NCBI GenBank assembly: GCA_013289765.1
Contig: JABCZI010000008.1
Location: forward strand, 62,001-126,000
DNA length: 64,000 bases
Source: Acidobacteriota bacterium
GTDB taxonomy: Bacteria; Acidobacteriota; Terriglobia; Terriglobales; Acidobacteriaceae
Direction: 5' to 3'
This document shows positions 47,101 to 54,822 of this stretch, piece by piece. The position numbers were made by a program, and so were the translations under genes. The stretch's first letter is position 1; each line of letters begins with the position of its first letter. Below the pieces are notes generated by a model that worked only from the letters and a program-made list of their open reading frames with translations, was not told the origin of the DNA and ran no database searches.

Positions 47101-47677
47101 GCTGGGCCGGCCCTACCATCACGATCCCGGCTTGAATCACGAGATCATGGAAGAGTTTCAGAAACTCGGGTATCCCATCTTCTCGCAGAACACGCTGCCC
47201 TTGGACGAAGACATGCTTGAGCGGCTCTTCGGCGACGAGGTCCGCGCCGGCGTGATCACTCATCCGCTCGACATCACCGATGCCTGGAAAAATTCCTACT
47301 CGTGCAGCACGAATCACAAAGTGTGGGCTGCAAAATTCACCGCGCGACATCCGAACCTGGTGGCGCTTGAGATTTCCAGCTTCAAGTGCGGCCACGATGC
47401 GCCCATCTATGGCGTGATCGAAGGAATCATCGAGCAGTCGGGCACGCCCTACTTCTGCTTCAAGGATCTCGACGAGAACAAGCCCTCGGGCTCGATCAAA
47501 ATTCGCGTTGAGACCATCGACTACTTCCTGCGGCGCTATCGCGAAGAAGTGATCCGCAAACGTAAAGCAGCCGACAACATCGAAACGCAACTCGCGGCTA
47601 TGGAAGCGGAGCTCCGGGGATCGACAGCCTCGCAACTTTCAATCGAGCCGCAGGTGCAGGAGATGGCCGCGGACTGA
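44108..47677 (+). CDS. Double-activase / dehydratase-like fusion (BadF-HgdC-type plus COG3580-like region)
   Basis: A 1189-residue protein. The first ASKHA activase domain (about 33-310) has the phosphate motif GLDVGSTTVKA, GGQDAKI, and cysteines C162 (NDKCAGGTG) and C201 (AGKCGVFAE), which in HgdC bind the bridging [4Fe-4S] cluster. The second domain (about 376-650) repeats the pattern with GIDGGSTSTKA, C504 (NTQCSAGNG) and C543 (GYGCAVFMQ). A CNFCKNNC motif (677-684) leads into a C-terminal dehydratase-like part with DPCFPAKI and SSFKCGHDAP. Family knowledge: such activases spend ATP to send one low-potential electron to a partner cluster. The presumed partner is the upstream protein; the acceptor substrate is unknown. 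Confidence 0.9.
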   Translation: MHDHLAQDPKPPQLVNIAAAPYQKPHDHHTKFLVGLDVGSTTVKATVVDAATDQILWQDYQRHETKQPEKTLEFLRRMDAEVGINRHNTRMFMTGSGGGGIAEQIGAKFVQEVTAVSLAVEKLHPEVYSVIELGGQDAKIIVFKDDDDTGRKKKIPSMNDKCAGGTGAVIDKINAKLKIPVAELAVQGYRGIKLHKVAGKCGVFAETDINSLQKVGTPPDELMASLFEAIVLQNLSVLTRGHTLRPHVLLLGGPNSFIKGMREAWQANIPRMWQERKVAVPDGAKPEDLIKVPNNAQYFAALGAIEFGKSEDDCVGCYQGYEKLVYYIEFGRQEEKAKSGAKGLVSKDGELDGFKEAYRRKKFIPATFQKGQTVGGFIGIDGGSTSTKAVLLDDRGDILCKAYQLSNGNPIQDTIEMFENLRGQVEAQNAKLEVLGVATTGYAKDILKDVLHADVALVETVAHTESALKFYEDPHVIVDVGGQDIKIIILHNGRVKDFKLNTQCSAGNGYFLQSTAEGFGLGVEQYADLAFSAQSMPVFGYGCAVFMQSDIVNFQRQGWRAEEILAGLAAVLPKNVFLYVASIPNLAALGTRFVLQGGTQNNMAVVKAEVDFIHNSFRAAGRKPEIIVHEFCGESGAIGAAAESLRLWRNGLQTTFVGLDAVRKIQYRTTRNESTRCNFCKNNCLRTFIDIRTAPKDEMSIIPVEKVTKVPLMHGEQRLIIATCEKGLVEDVNDMKDIKAGIDEIKDKYPNFVDFAAHEVFRPINAKSVADPIPAATFWNKSAKNKERIALMESRKKLRVGIPRVLNIYTYAPLFNGYLESLGVQPENIIYSDYTSSDLYRAGASRGAIDPCFPAKIGISHVYNLIQEKHRKKPLNVIFFPMYDVLTSPLVKIVGANACPTVTATPETVKAAFTKENDVFAEHNVKYLDPVLNFADRKLFAHQMLQAWQPLLGLSQEENDRAIEVGYKALENYESSIRGRAREVLDQLEREDRIGIVMLGRPYHHDPGLNHEIMEEFQKLGYPIFSQNTLPLDEDMLERLFGDEVRAGVITHPLDITDAWKNSYSCSTNHKVWAAKFTARHPNLVALEISSFKCGHDAPIYGVIEGIIEQSGTPYFCFKDLDENKPSGSIKIRVETIDYFLRRYREEVIRKRKAADNIETQLAAMEAELRGSTASQLSIEPQVQEMAAD

Positions 47678-47982
47678 GTGTGACTTGAATGATGTGGAGC
47701 GCGCGCCCTCGCCTGCTTTTTTTCCGAAGAGAGGCGCTCGCAGATCCGTCGAAGTGTTCCGGCGGGAACATTTTAAAATCACAAAAAATTCTGGCGTAAG
47801 TTGTTGAATCGGCGTGTGCGCCTTAAGGCGCCTCAATGGATACAACAGGTTACGGCGATGAAAAACGTCTACTTTCGAGGACGTTGGCATACCTACGAAA
47901 GTAGACTTGACACGATTGCGACGAGCTTTTTTGCGGACGCAAAACAAGCGGTCCAAAACAAGCGTTGGACTTTAGCACGCTG
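47678..47982. other. Intergenic region rich in inverted repeats
   Basis: About 305 bp holding a 14-bp perfect palindrome GCGCCTTAAGGCGC (47818-47831), an 11-bp inverted repeat (47867-47877 with 47896-47906) and a smaller GTCCAA/TTGGAC pair further on. A plus-strand frame (47801-48025) crosses them and is not convincing. Possible roles are structured RNA or a remnant mobile repeat. Confidence 0.5.
47867..47906. repeat. 11-bp perfect inverted repeat
   Basis: GTCTACTTTCG (47867-47877) and CGAAAGTAGAC (47896-47906) are exact reverse complements around an 18-nt spacer. It could form a stable hairpin in RNA of either strand or be a protein-binding site. No poly-T follows. Confidence 0.75.
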
Positions 47983-48345
47983 CTATTTGAGCTTGACTAA
48001 CACCGCGACATCAGACTCCGAATAATACTTCTTCACATCTGCTCCTCCGTACTTCTCGCGGAATTTATCGACCACAGACTTCACCGCCTTCGGGCCCGTT
48101 ATCGGCACGGCTTGAAATTCCGCATTCACTCCTCGCGCATCAATGCCAATCGCAGGATTTACGACGAGATTCTTGTACCACTGCGTCTTCGACCCCGCTA
48201 CCGGGAGTAGATAAAGCGTCTCGCCCTCCAGCACAAACCACACCGGCATCGAGATCTTCCGCTTCGACTTTCTCCCAACCACGCTGATCTTGATCTGCCG
48301 GTAGCGCTCCAGTCGTTCTTTAAGCCCATCCTTTGCTCTCGCCAT
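47983..48345 (-). CDS. Nitroreductase/deazaflavin-dependent oxidoreductase-like protein
   Basis: A 120-residue split-barrel protein. The motifs GRKSKRKISMPVWFVLEGETLYLL and GSKTQWYKNLVVNP resemble the family of F420/FMN-binding nitroreductase-like proteins, where the W-Y-x-N-L segment follows the cofactor strand. It probably binds a flavin or deazaflavin and reduces a small substrate, which is family inference. GGAGGAG lies seven bases before ATG 48345. It stands alone on the minus strand. Confidence 0.78.
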   Translation of the reverse strand: MARAKDGLKERLERYRQIKISVVGRKSKRKISMPVWFVLEGETLYLLPVAGSKTQWYKNLVVNPAIGIDARGVNAEFQAVPITGPKAVKSVVDKFREKYGGADVKKYYSESDVAVLVKLK

Positions 48346-48535
48346 GGCAAGCTCCTCCTCGCTCTATGGAAACGCGCCACTGCTTTCTACTTTATGAGAA
48401 CACATCTTCTTGAGTATCGGGGCGCCGCGCGTATTAACGTGCCAATTTAGCCCCTAAGACCTGCACCGTATCTGTCCGATTGGTTATAGCACCGAAGACT
48501 CTTGCTCTTAGCGGTTAATGGAGTATCCTTTCAAC

Positions 48536-48679
48536 ATGGCTGGAAAGTGGCTGGAGATCGCGCAGAAAATGGCCCGGGATGCCCGTGCTGGCCTGGCGAT
48601 TGAAAAAAAGCGTTTGAACGAAATTCTTGCCGAGCGGCAACGAAAGCAGATTCCATCGTCAAGCCAGTCGTCTCGTTGA
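48536..48679 (+). CDS. Small protein, candidate antitoxin of the zeta-like kinase
   Basis: A 47-codon gene that is easily missed. The predicted protein is helical and highly charged (WLEIAQKMARDARAGL, then EKKRLNEILAERQRKQ) with an SSS-rich tail. Its TGA stop overlaps the TTG start of the downstream zeta-like kinase (TTGA, 48676-48679), the tight coupling expected of a toxin-antitoxin pair with the antitoxin first. It has no similarity that I recognise to classical epsilon antitoxin, which is longer. No strong Shine-Dalgarno was seen. Confidence 0.6.
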   Translation: MAGKWLEIAQKMARDARAGLAIEKKRLNEILAERQRKQIPSSSQSSR

Positions 48680-49245
48680 AGCGTCCCACGCTTACATTCG
48701 TTGCTGGAGCCAACGGCTCCGGCAAGACCACCCTGACCCGCTGGAACTCAGGGCCGTTCCGAGAGATTCCGGTCCTCGATCCCGACACAATTGGAAACAC
48801 GCTCCAGTCAAGCTCAACGTCAGCATTTCCCGTTGCTGGCGCGCGACAAGTTCTGAAGTCTGCGAACGAAAATCTAAGAAAAGCCAAAAGCTTCGCCATT
48901 GAAACCACTCTGGCTGGGAAGAATTACTTGCGGATGATGCTCGAAGCTCGAACTCGCGGCTTCGAGATCGTGTTGGTTTACATCGGGACCGAGAACGTCG
49001 AGATCAATCTGGCACGAATCAGAAATCGGGTCCTGGCGGGCGGTCACGATGTCCCGGAAGATGACGTCCGTCGGCGCTACGTAAGGAGTTTCAAGAACCT
49101 GCCAATCGCAATAAAACGCGCAGACCACACCATCTTGTTCGATAACTCCACCGAAGAAGGATATCGCCTGATTGGGATTCTCAGCGCCGCCGAAAATCAG
49201 TGGTTGAACGCGCCGCCAGGCTGGGCCGCCAACCTAAACCTCTAG
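48676..49245 (+). CDS. Zeta-toxin-like P-loop kinase
   Basis: A 189-residue P-loop ATPase/kinase. Walker A is GANGSGKTT (11-19), with the zeta-type aspartate region VLDPDTIGN (33-41), an IETTLAG core strand and a late RADHTILFDNS. Zeta toxins phosphorylate UDP-N-acetylglucosamine or related nucleotide sugars; other family members are harmless kinases, so toxicity is not proven. The start is TTG 48676, since no other start fits and it overlaps the preceding small gene by 4 bp. Complete relative to small chromosomal family members. Confidence 0.8.
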   Translation: MKRPTLTFVAGANGSGKTTLTRWNSGPFREIPVLDPDTIGNTLQSSSTSAFPVAGARQVLKSANENLRKAKSFAIETTLAGKNYLRMMLEARTRGFEIVLVYIGTENVEINLARIRNRVLAGGHDVPEDDVRRRYVRSFKNLPIAIKRADHTILFDNSTEEGYRLIGILSAAENQWLNAPPGWAANLNL

Positions 49246-49248
49246 ATC

Positions 49249-51399
49249 CTAAGGCCTCACCCCCAACTGCCAAAACAAAAACGCATACACGTCGGTAAAT
49301 TCCTCAATCTGCTTCGTCACCGGTTTCCCCGCGCCGTGCCCCGCCTTCGATTCAATCCTCAGCAAGATCGGACGCTCTTTACTCTTGCCATTCGCAGCCG
49401 AACTCTGCATCAAGGCGGCCATCTTTTTTGCGTGCATGGGATCGACCCGCGTATCAAAATCCCCCGTTGTAAATAGCACCGCCGGATATTCCGTTCCCGC
49501 CTTCACGTGGTGATACGGAGAATATGCATAGAGCCATTTGAATTGCTCGGGATTGTCGGCGCTGCCATACTCCGGAATCCACAGCTTGGCAATCTGGAAA
49601 TTCTGATAGCGCAGCATATCGAGCAGTGGCACCTGACACACCACGGCGCGAAACAGATCGGGACGCTGCGTAATCATCGCGCCCATCAGCAGCCCGCCAT
49701 TCGATCCGCCCTGAATGGCCAGATGATTCTTGTCCGTATATTTTTCGGCGATCAAGTGTTCGGCTGCGGCGATCATGTCGTCAAAGACGTTCTGTTTTTT
49801 GTCGAGCATGCCGGCCCGGTGCCAGTCCTCGCCAAACTCGGCGCCGCCGCGCAGGTTGGCCACGGCATAAATTCCGCCATGCTCCATCCACAAATAAGCC
49901 GTGCGGCTGAACGCCGGCGTCACGCTGACGTTGAATCCGCCATAGGCCGTGAGCAGCGTAGGATTTTGCCCGTCATTCTTCAATCCTTTCTTATGCACCA
50001 CGAACATGGGGACGCGCGTGCCATCTTTTGAGTGATACCACTCCTGTTTAACTTCATACGCGGAGGAATCGATGGAAGGCGCATCGACCTTGGCCCAAAG
50101 CGCCGCCGCCGCGCCGCGTTCCAGGTCGTAACGGTAAATTGTGGGAGCGAAGGTAAAAGACTGGAAGCCGTAAAACACTTCGTCATGATTCCACTTGCCT
50201 GAAGATGCAAACACCGTTCCGATGGCGGGCAGGGGGAGATCCTTAAGTTTTGTTCCTGCGATGTCAAAAACCGTAAGTTGCGAGCTGGCATTCTGCTCGT
50301 ACTGCGCAAAGATCTTTCCGCCCCACACCCCCGCGCCCTGCAATACCGAGCCCGTCTGCGGGATGATTTCCTTCCAATCGTCGCGCTCGTAATTCCCGGC
50401 TTCGGTTACGAACATACGGTAGCGCGGAGCATCTTCATTGGTGACGATGTAAAGCCTTCCGTTGTAGACGGAGCCGCTATATAGAAAATTCTTGCCGGTG
50501 GTGATGCGGGTGGGCGGCGTGCCCTTCTTCAAATCCATCAGGAACAGTTCGGACTTGATCCAGCCTTGCGACACCGTGATCAGCAGCAGTTGGCCATCGT
50601 TGTCGAGGCTCACGCTCGGCCAGTCTTCTGGATCGCGCCCCTCACCAAAAACGAGTTGATCCTTCTCCGGATCGTCTCCCAGTTCGTGAAAGAACACGTG
50701 GCGGTTGTACATTTCCTGTCCCGGTTGCACGTCGCCGGGCTTGGGATATCGGGTGTAATAAAATCCGGAGTTGTCGGGCAACCAGGCAATGCTGGCAGCG
50801 CGCGTGCGCTCAATCGTGTCGGGCAGGGGATTGCCGGTTTTGGTTTCGATGATGTGCAGCGTGCTCATCTCGGAACCGCTTGGCGAAGTTCCGTACGCAA
50901 GATATTTTCCGTGCTCGGAAGGCTCGAACCAATCGAGAGCGATCGTGCCATCGGCCGCGAGTTGATTCGCGTCCACCAGCACACGGTCTTTTCCGTCCAC
51001 GCCTTCGCGGACATAGAGCACCGGCTGATTCTGCATCCCTTCGCGCCGCGTATAGAAATAATATTTTCCGGCAATGTGCGGCACGCCAATGCTGCCGATG
51101 CTTAATAGCTCGGTAAGCCGCTTATGGATCGCATCACGCCCCGGCAAGGGATCGAGCAGCGCCCGCGTATAGGACATTTCGTCGGCAACCCACTTCTGCG
51201 TGTCGGGACTGTTCCCATCCTCCAGCCAGCGATAGGAATCAACGATCTTCGTCCCGTGAAAATCTTCCTTCAGCGGTCGCGGCTCCGCCCGAGGCGGCCC
51301 GGAAGGCGGAGCAGGCTTGGCATCATCCACTGCGAATGTCGCGGCCACCATCAGAAACAGGAATGCAAAAATCCAAATCAAACGCCCACCTCCACCCAT
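49249..51399 (-). CDS. Secreted prolyl oligopeptidase (S9A family)
   Basis: A 716-residue serine peptidase cleaving after proline in short peptides. A signal peptide (LIWIFAFLFLMVAATFA) predicts export. The N-terminal HGTKIVDSYRWLED opening and seven-bladed propeller are followed by the catalytic domain. The nucleophile is in IQGGSNGGLLMGA, the aspartate in GDFDTRVDPMHAKK and the histidine in SKAGHGAGKP. ATG 51399 follows GAGG; a TTG at 51411 would add four residues. Ends four bases after the zeta-like gene on the other strand, so the two are convergent. Confidence 0.95.
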   Translation of the reverse strand: MGGGGRLIWIFAFLFLMVAATFAVDDAKPAPPSGPPRAEPRPLKEDFHGTKIVDSYRWLEDGNSPDTQKWVADEMSYTRALLDPLPGRDAIHKRLTELLSIGSIGVPHIAGKYYFYTRREGMQNQPVLYVREGVDGKDRVLVDANQLAADGTIALDWFEPSEHGKYLAYGTSPSGSEMSTLHIIETKTGNPLPDTIERTRAASIAWLPDNSGFYYTRYPKPGDVQPGQEMYNRHVFFHELGDDPEKDQLVFGEGRDPEDWPSVSLDNDGQLLLITVSQGWIKSELFLMDLKKGTPPTRITTGKNFLYSGSVYNGRLYIVTNEDAPRYRMFVTEAGNYERDDWKEIIPQTGSVLQGAGVWGGKIFAQYEQNASSQLTVFDIAGTKLKDLPLPAIGTVFASSGKWNHDEVFYGFQSFTFAPTIYRYDLERGAAAALWAKVDAPSIDSSAYEVKQEWYHSKDGTRVPMFVVHKKGLKNDGQNPTLLTAYGGFNVSVTPAFSRTAYLWMEHGGIYAVANLRGGAEFGEDWHRAGMLDKKQNVFDDMIAAAEHLIAEKYTDKNHLAIQGGSNGGLLMGAMITQRPDLFRAVVCQVPLLDMLRYQNFQIAKLWIPEYGSADNPEQFKWLYAYSPYHHVKAGTEYPAVLFTTGDFDTRVDPMHAKKMAALMQSSAANGKSKERPILLRIESKAGHGAGKPVTKQIEEFTDVYAFLFWQLGVRP

Positions 51400-51498
51400 C
51401 CCCCACCTCAAAAATTAATCACTAGCCAGACTACCAAACCCGCCGCCGTAGCTTTTAAATAGCCAAGCACACCATTTTCACACCTTGCGGCGGGATGT

Positions 51499-51504
51499 TA
51501 TGAT
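51499..51504 (+). promoter_or_regulatory. Candidate extended -10 promoter of tRNA-Asn
   Basis: TATGAT with an upstream TG one base away (TG-T-TATGAT) lies 38 bp before the tRNA 5' end. No convincing -35 box is seen at the right spacing, which is tolerated by extended -10 promoters. Prediction only. Confidence 0.4.
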
Positions 51505-51540
51505 AGCTGCGTGAGCCGCAGTCAAGCGCGCTCCACCACA

Positions 51541-51616
<76 letters not shown>

Positions 51617-51698
51617 TTCCTTTCACCGGCTTCCGCAGCTGTGCAATCACTTTTGCCATCAGTTAAACCGGTCGGTTGAGTGGTTGCCTTTGATATGG

Positions 51699-54476
51699 TC
51701 ACTGCGCATCAATCAGGTTTGCGATGGCGCGTTGCAAGCGAGCTTGGTGCGCCTTGGTCCGATCAGCATCTGCTGTAACCGTGGAAGCGGAAGCAGAAGC
51801 AGAAGGGTTGGATGCCGGCCCCTTAATTTCACCTTGCGGAGCTTTCGTGGCGGCGAGCGCCGCCGCGCATCGACCGGCGAGGGCCTCGATCTCGACGCGG
51901 GCGGTTTCCGGGTGATATCCAATACGGTCGCCCGTCTGCATCGCCATCGTGACATCGTCCGGAACTGCCTTGGTCGTGGGATAGTCTGCCGAGAGCGTGT
52001 CGTAGGCTTCGCGGAGACGCCGCATGCGTCCGGCGAAACCGTCCAGCAGGTTGCGGGAAGCGAGCGAGCCCGGCGCACGTCGCACCACGATCGTGGTCGA
52101 CTGGTGCACGTCGGCAGGTGCGACGGGCACAATAGTGGTCAGGGTGTTGCCCTCAAGGCGCCAGCCGGGTTGCTTTGTATCTAAAGTGAACTGCAGCGAT
52201 ACTCCATTGGCCGTGACGGAGACGGGTGGCCAGTCCGCTGGAAGGCGCACTTCGTATCCGCGCATCGGTTGCATCCCCGGATATCCGCCGCGAACCGGGG
52301 CGACGGTGACGGTGAGTTCGTCGCCGGATTGTGTGGCGCTAACGTCAGTCCACGCGGTGCCAACATTTCGCTGATAGTCCTCAGCGTGCCCGGAATCCTC
52401 ATAGACCGTATAGTGCGAGGTTTGGCCGTCCGCCAGGGGAGCGATTGAGAGAATCAGGGGATCGACTGCGCGCTCGCCGGTGTAGAGCATAGGTGGCTGC
52501 ATGGGTAGGATCGAGCCGACCTTAAGGAACACAGGCAGCTGGTCGATGGCGTAACTTCGATCAAGGTCGAGCGGGCCATGGAAGTGCTTGCCGCTTGACC
52601 ACTCGATCCAATCGCCTGCGGGCAGCCAAAGGCGTTCGGTTGCAAGGCCGGTCGCTGCATCGACGGGATGGACGACGGGTGCGACGAGTAAGTTATCGCC
52701 GAACATGTATTCGTTCTTCGCGGCGTAGGCTTCGGAAGCCTCAGGGAAATCGTAGTACAGAGGACGCAAGAAGGCGACTCCGGTGTCGAAGGTGCGCCGG
52801 GCCTCCGTATATAGGTACGGCTGCATCGCATAGCGAAGCTGGAAGCTGGCGCGCATGATGTCGCTATAAGGTTCGGGATAGGCCCAGATGCGACGTTCGC
52901 TATTAGCGTTCTTGGTAGTGTGCGTGCGCAGAATTGGGCTGAAGGTGCCGAACTGGATCCAGCGCGCATAGAGCTCTGGCTCGATGACGCCGGGCATGTG
53001 ACCGCCGATATCGTGCGACCAATAAGCGTAGCCGACGTTGGCAGCGGTTGCGGTGAACCACGGTTGGAAGGCCAGGGAATCCCAAGTGGAGATCGTGTCT
53101 CCGGAAAAACCAATCTGGTAACGGTGATTACCGAGGCCACCCCAGCGATGAAAGAGGAGCGGGCGTTTGCCCTCGTGCTCCTGGTCGGTGAAGTGGATGT
53201 AATTGAGCCACCAGGTAGGATTGACTCCGGCAGCCTTGGTATTGTTTTCCTGCTGCCAGTCAAGCCACCAGAAGTCGACGCCTTGTGCTTCCAGTGGATG
53301 ATGCAGCAGATCCAGATAGTTCTTCGCAAACTTGCGGTCGGTCAGGTCAAAGGGGACATACTTCTGGGTCGCCGGATCGATTCCCATGTTGCGCGCGAAC
53401 TGCGGGTAAGCGTCTTCCCAGGGCTGCACGCCGCTCGCGGGATGGAGATTGAGAGTCACCTTCAGACCTTCGTCGTGCAACTCGGTCAAGAAGTCCTTGG
53501 GATCGGGGAAGAGCGCGGGGTCCCATGAATAGCCGCTCCAGCCTTTGCGATGGCCGGAGGCATCGTCGATCTCGAAGTGCCGTCCAAAAGTCTTGTGCCA
53601 GTCCATATCGATCACGAAGACATCGAACGGAACACTGTTCTGATGAAAGCCGGTGACGAGGTCGTGCAGCTCCTGATCACTGTAGGCCCAGTAGCGTGAC
53701 CACCAGGCTCCGAATGCATAGCGCGGCGGCAGCGGGATGCGGCCGGCAACGCGTACGTAGTCGCCGAGAGCGCGTTTGTAGTCGTGACCGTAGCCGAAGA
53801 AGTAGAGATCCTGTCGCGTGCCCGAAGGGCGGGGCAACACCCACGGCTGAGTAGTTGCATCGCCATGGCTGAAGTTGAAATCAGAAGAATCAAAAAGCGG
53901 AGCGGTGTCATTCACCAAAACCCATCCGTCCCGTGAAATCAGTCCCTCTCCGATGGGCTCTTTAAGGTGCTCGGAGCCCAGCGCCCCATCCAAGGTACGC
54001 GTCGTTCCCTGAAGATTGCCGGACGACGGCATTCCGGGGCACCAGATCACGGCCTTGCCGTCCAGTTGGAGCGTGATTGCCAGATTGGCGGCCGTGAAGC
54101 CGGCGTCCTTAGCGCTGGGCTTGTAAACCAGTTTCAGCTTGCCGGTATCGATAGTGACCGTCTTACCGGACAGTTTTTTCGTAAACTGCGGCACAGGCAA
54201 CCTGCGATCCAGAAAAATAAACGAGGGGTGATCCTCGAACGTGTCATCCGCAGCCCACTCCATACGGATGAGCTCCGGCGTGAGCACGGTGAACCGGGCA
54301 TGACCGGCCTTCACTACCGCAGCCGGATCGGCAACGGGTTCGGTTGTCCTGGCGGGACCCGCGTCGGCAACGCCCTCCGCGGGAGGCTGCGCACATACCG
54401 GCGCACATAGAGGAAAGACAGCGGACAGGGTCAACACTGCAAGTAACCCACACACCCGACTGGACACTACCTTCAT
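51699..54476 (-). CDS. Secreted glycoside hydrolase family 31 (alpha-glucosidase/xylosidase type)
   Basis: A 925-residue retaining alpha-glycosidase. Signal peptide 1-30 (VCGLLAVLTLSAVFPLCAPVCA before Q). The GH31 (beta/alpha)8 barrel carries RYAFGAWWSRYWAYSD and VFVIDMDWHKTFG. The nucleophile D406 is in DFWWLDWQQE, and the proposed acid/base D460 is in GFSGDTISTWDS. A C-terminal beta-domain follows, then an extra ~130-residue helical tail ending in an ASASAS linker and a basic helix, longer than usual for the family. ATG 54476 has AGGAG about eight bases upstream. It is divergent from a TonB receptor, so it probably trims an oligosaccharide for import. Confidence 0.93.
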   Translation of the reverse strand: MKVVSSRVCGLLAVLTLSAVFPLCAPVCAQPPAEGVADAGPARTTEPVADPAAVVKAGHARFTVLTPELIRMEWAADDTFEDHPSFIFLDRRLPVPQFTKKLSGKTVTIDTGKLKLVYKPSAKDAGFTAANLAITLQLDGKAVIWCPGMPSSGNLQGTTRTLDGALGSEHLKEPIGEGLISRDGWVLVNDTAPLFDSSDFNFSHGDATTQPWVLPRPSGTRQDLYFFGYGHDYKRALGDYVRVAGRIPLPPRYAFGAWWSRYWAYSDQELHDLVTGFHQNSVPFDVFVIDMDWHKTFGRHFEIDDASGHRKGWSGYSWDPALFPDPKDFLTELHDEGLKVTLNLHPASGVQPWEDAYPQFARNMGIDPATQKYVPFDLTDRKFAKNYLDLLHHPLEAQGVDFWWLDWQQENNTKAAGVNPTWWLNYIHFTDQEHEGKRPLLFHRWGGLGNHRYQIGFSGDTISTWDSLAFQPWFTATAANVGYAYWSHDIGGHMPGVIEPELYARWIQFGTFSPILRTHTTKNANSERRIWAYPEPYSDIMRASFQLRYAMQPYLYTEARRTFDTGVAFLRPLYYDFPEASEAYAAKNEYMFGDNLLVAPVVHPVDAATGLATERLWLPAGDWIEWSSGKHFHGPLDLDRSYAIDQLPVFLKVGSILPMQPPMLYTGERAVDPLILSIAPLADGQTSHYTVYEDSGHAEDYQRNVGTAWTDVSATQSGDELTVTVAPVRGGYPGMQPMRGYEVRLPADWPPVSVTANGVSLQFTLDTKQPGWRLEGNTLTTIVPVAPADVHQSTTIVVRRAPGSLASRNLLDGFAGRMRRLREAYDTLSADYPTTKAVPDDVTMAMQTGDRIGYHPETARVEIEALAGRCAAALAATKAPQGEIKGPASNPSASASASTVTADADRTKAHQARLQRAIANLIDAQ

Positions 54477-54822
54477 CGCAAAAGTCTCCTTGTGGCTGAC
54501 TGCGTTTTGAACCAACAAGCATCGGCGCGGATTGCTGTCCTTTTCGATATTGATGGCATTCTGCCTTGTACTGTTGGCTCCGCTCACGGCCTAACGTCAG
54601 GACAGCGGAGCGAGACTGCCGCACGCGTCGCTGTAAAACAACGTTCATATGATTTTAACCCTGCAGTAACCGTGTTTTTGTATAAGGGCCAATCAGTTCA
54701 TTTTCTGTCCGAAGGATTGGTTTGCTCCCCCGCATTCTTGCCCTACCGCATTCTTGTCTTGCGCCGGAGCCAGTGCCACATCCGACGATCCCACGCACAC
54801 TGCAAGGTAAGGAGCTAACGTC
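54477..54822. other. Divergent control region, GH31 / TonB receptor
   Basis: A 346-bp region shared by the divergent glycosidase and receptor. An 8-bp inverted repeat GCTCCGCT (54577-54584) / AGCGGAGC (54604-54611), spaced by 19 nt, could be a regulator site controlling both. GTAAGGAGCTAACGTC supplies the ribosome-binding site of the receptor. No gene is recognised. Confidence 0.45.

Noticed and set aside
47801-48025. Plus-strand frame of 74 codons
   Set aside because: Crosses inverted repeats and the end of the opposite-strand reductase gene; no domain or ribosome-binding site.
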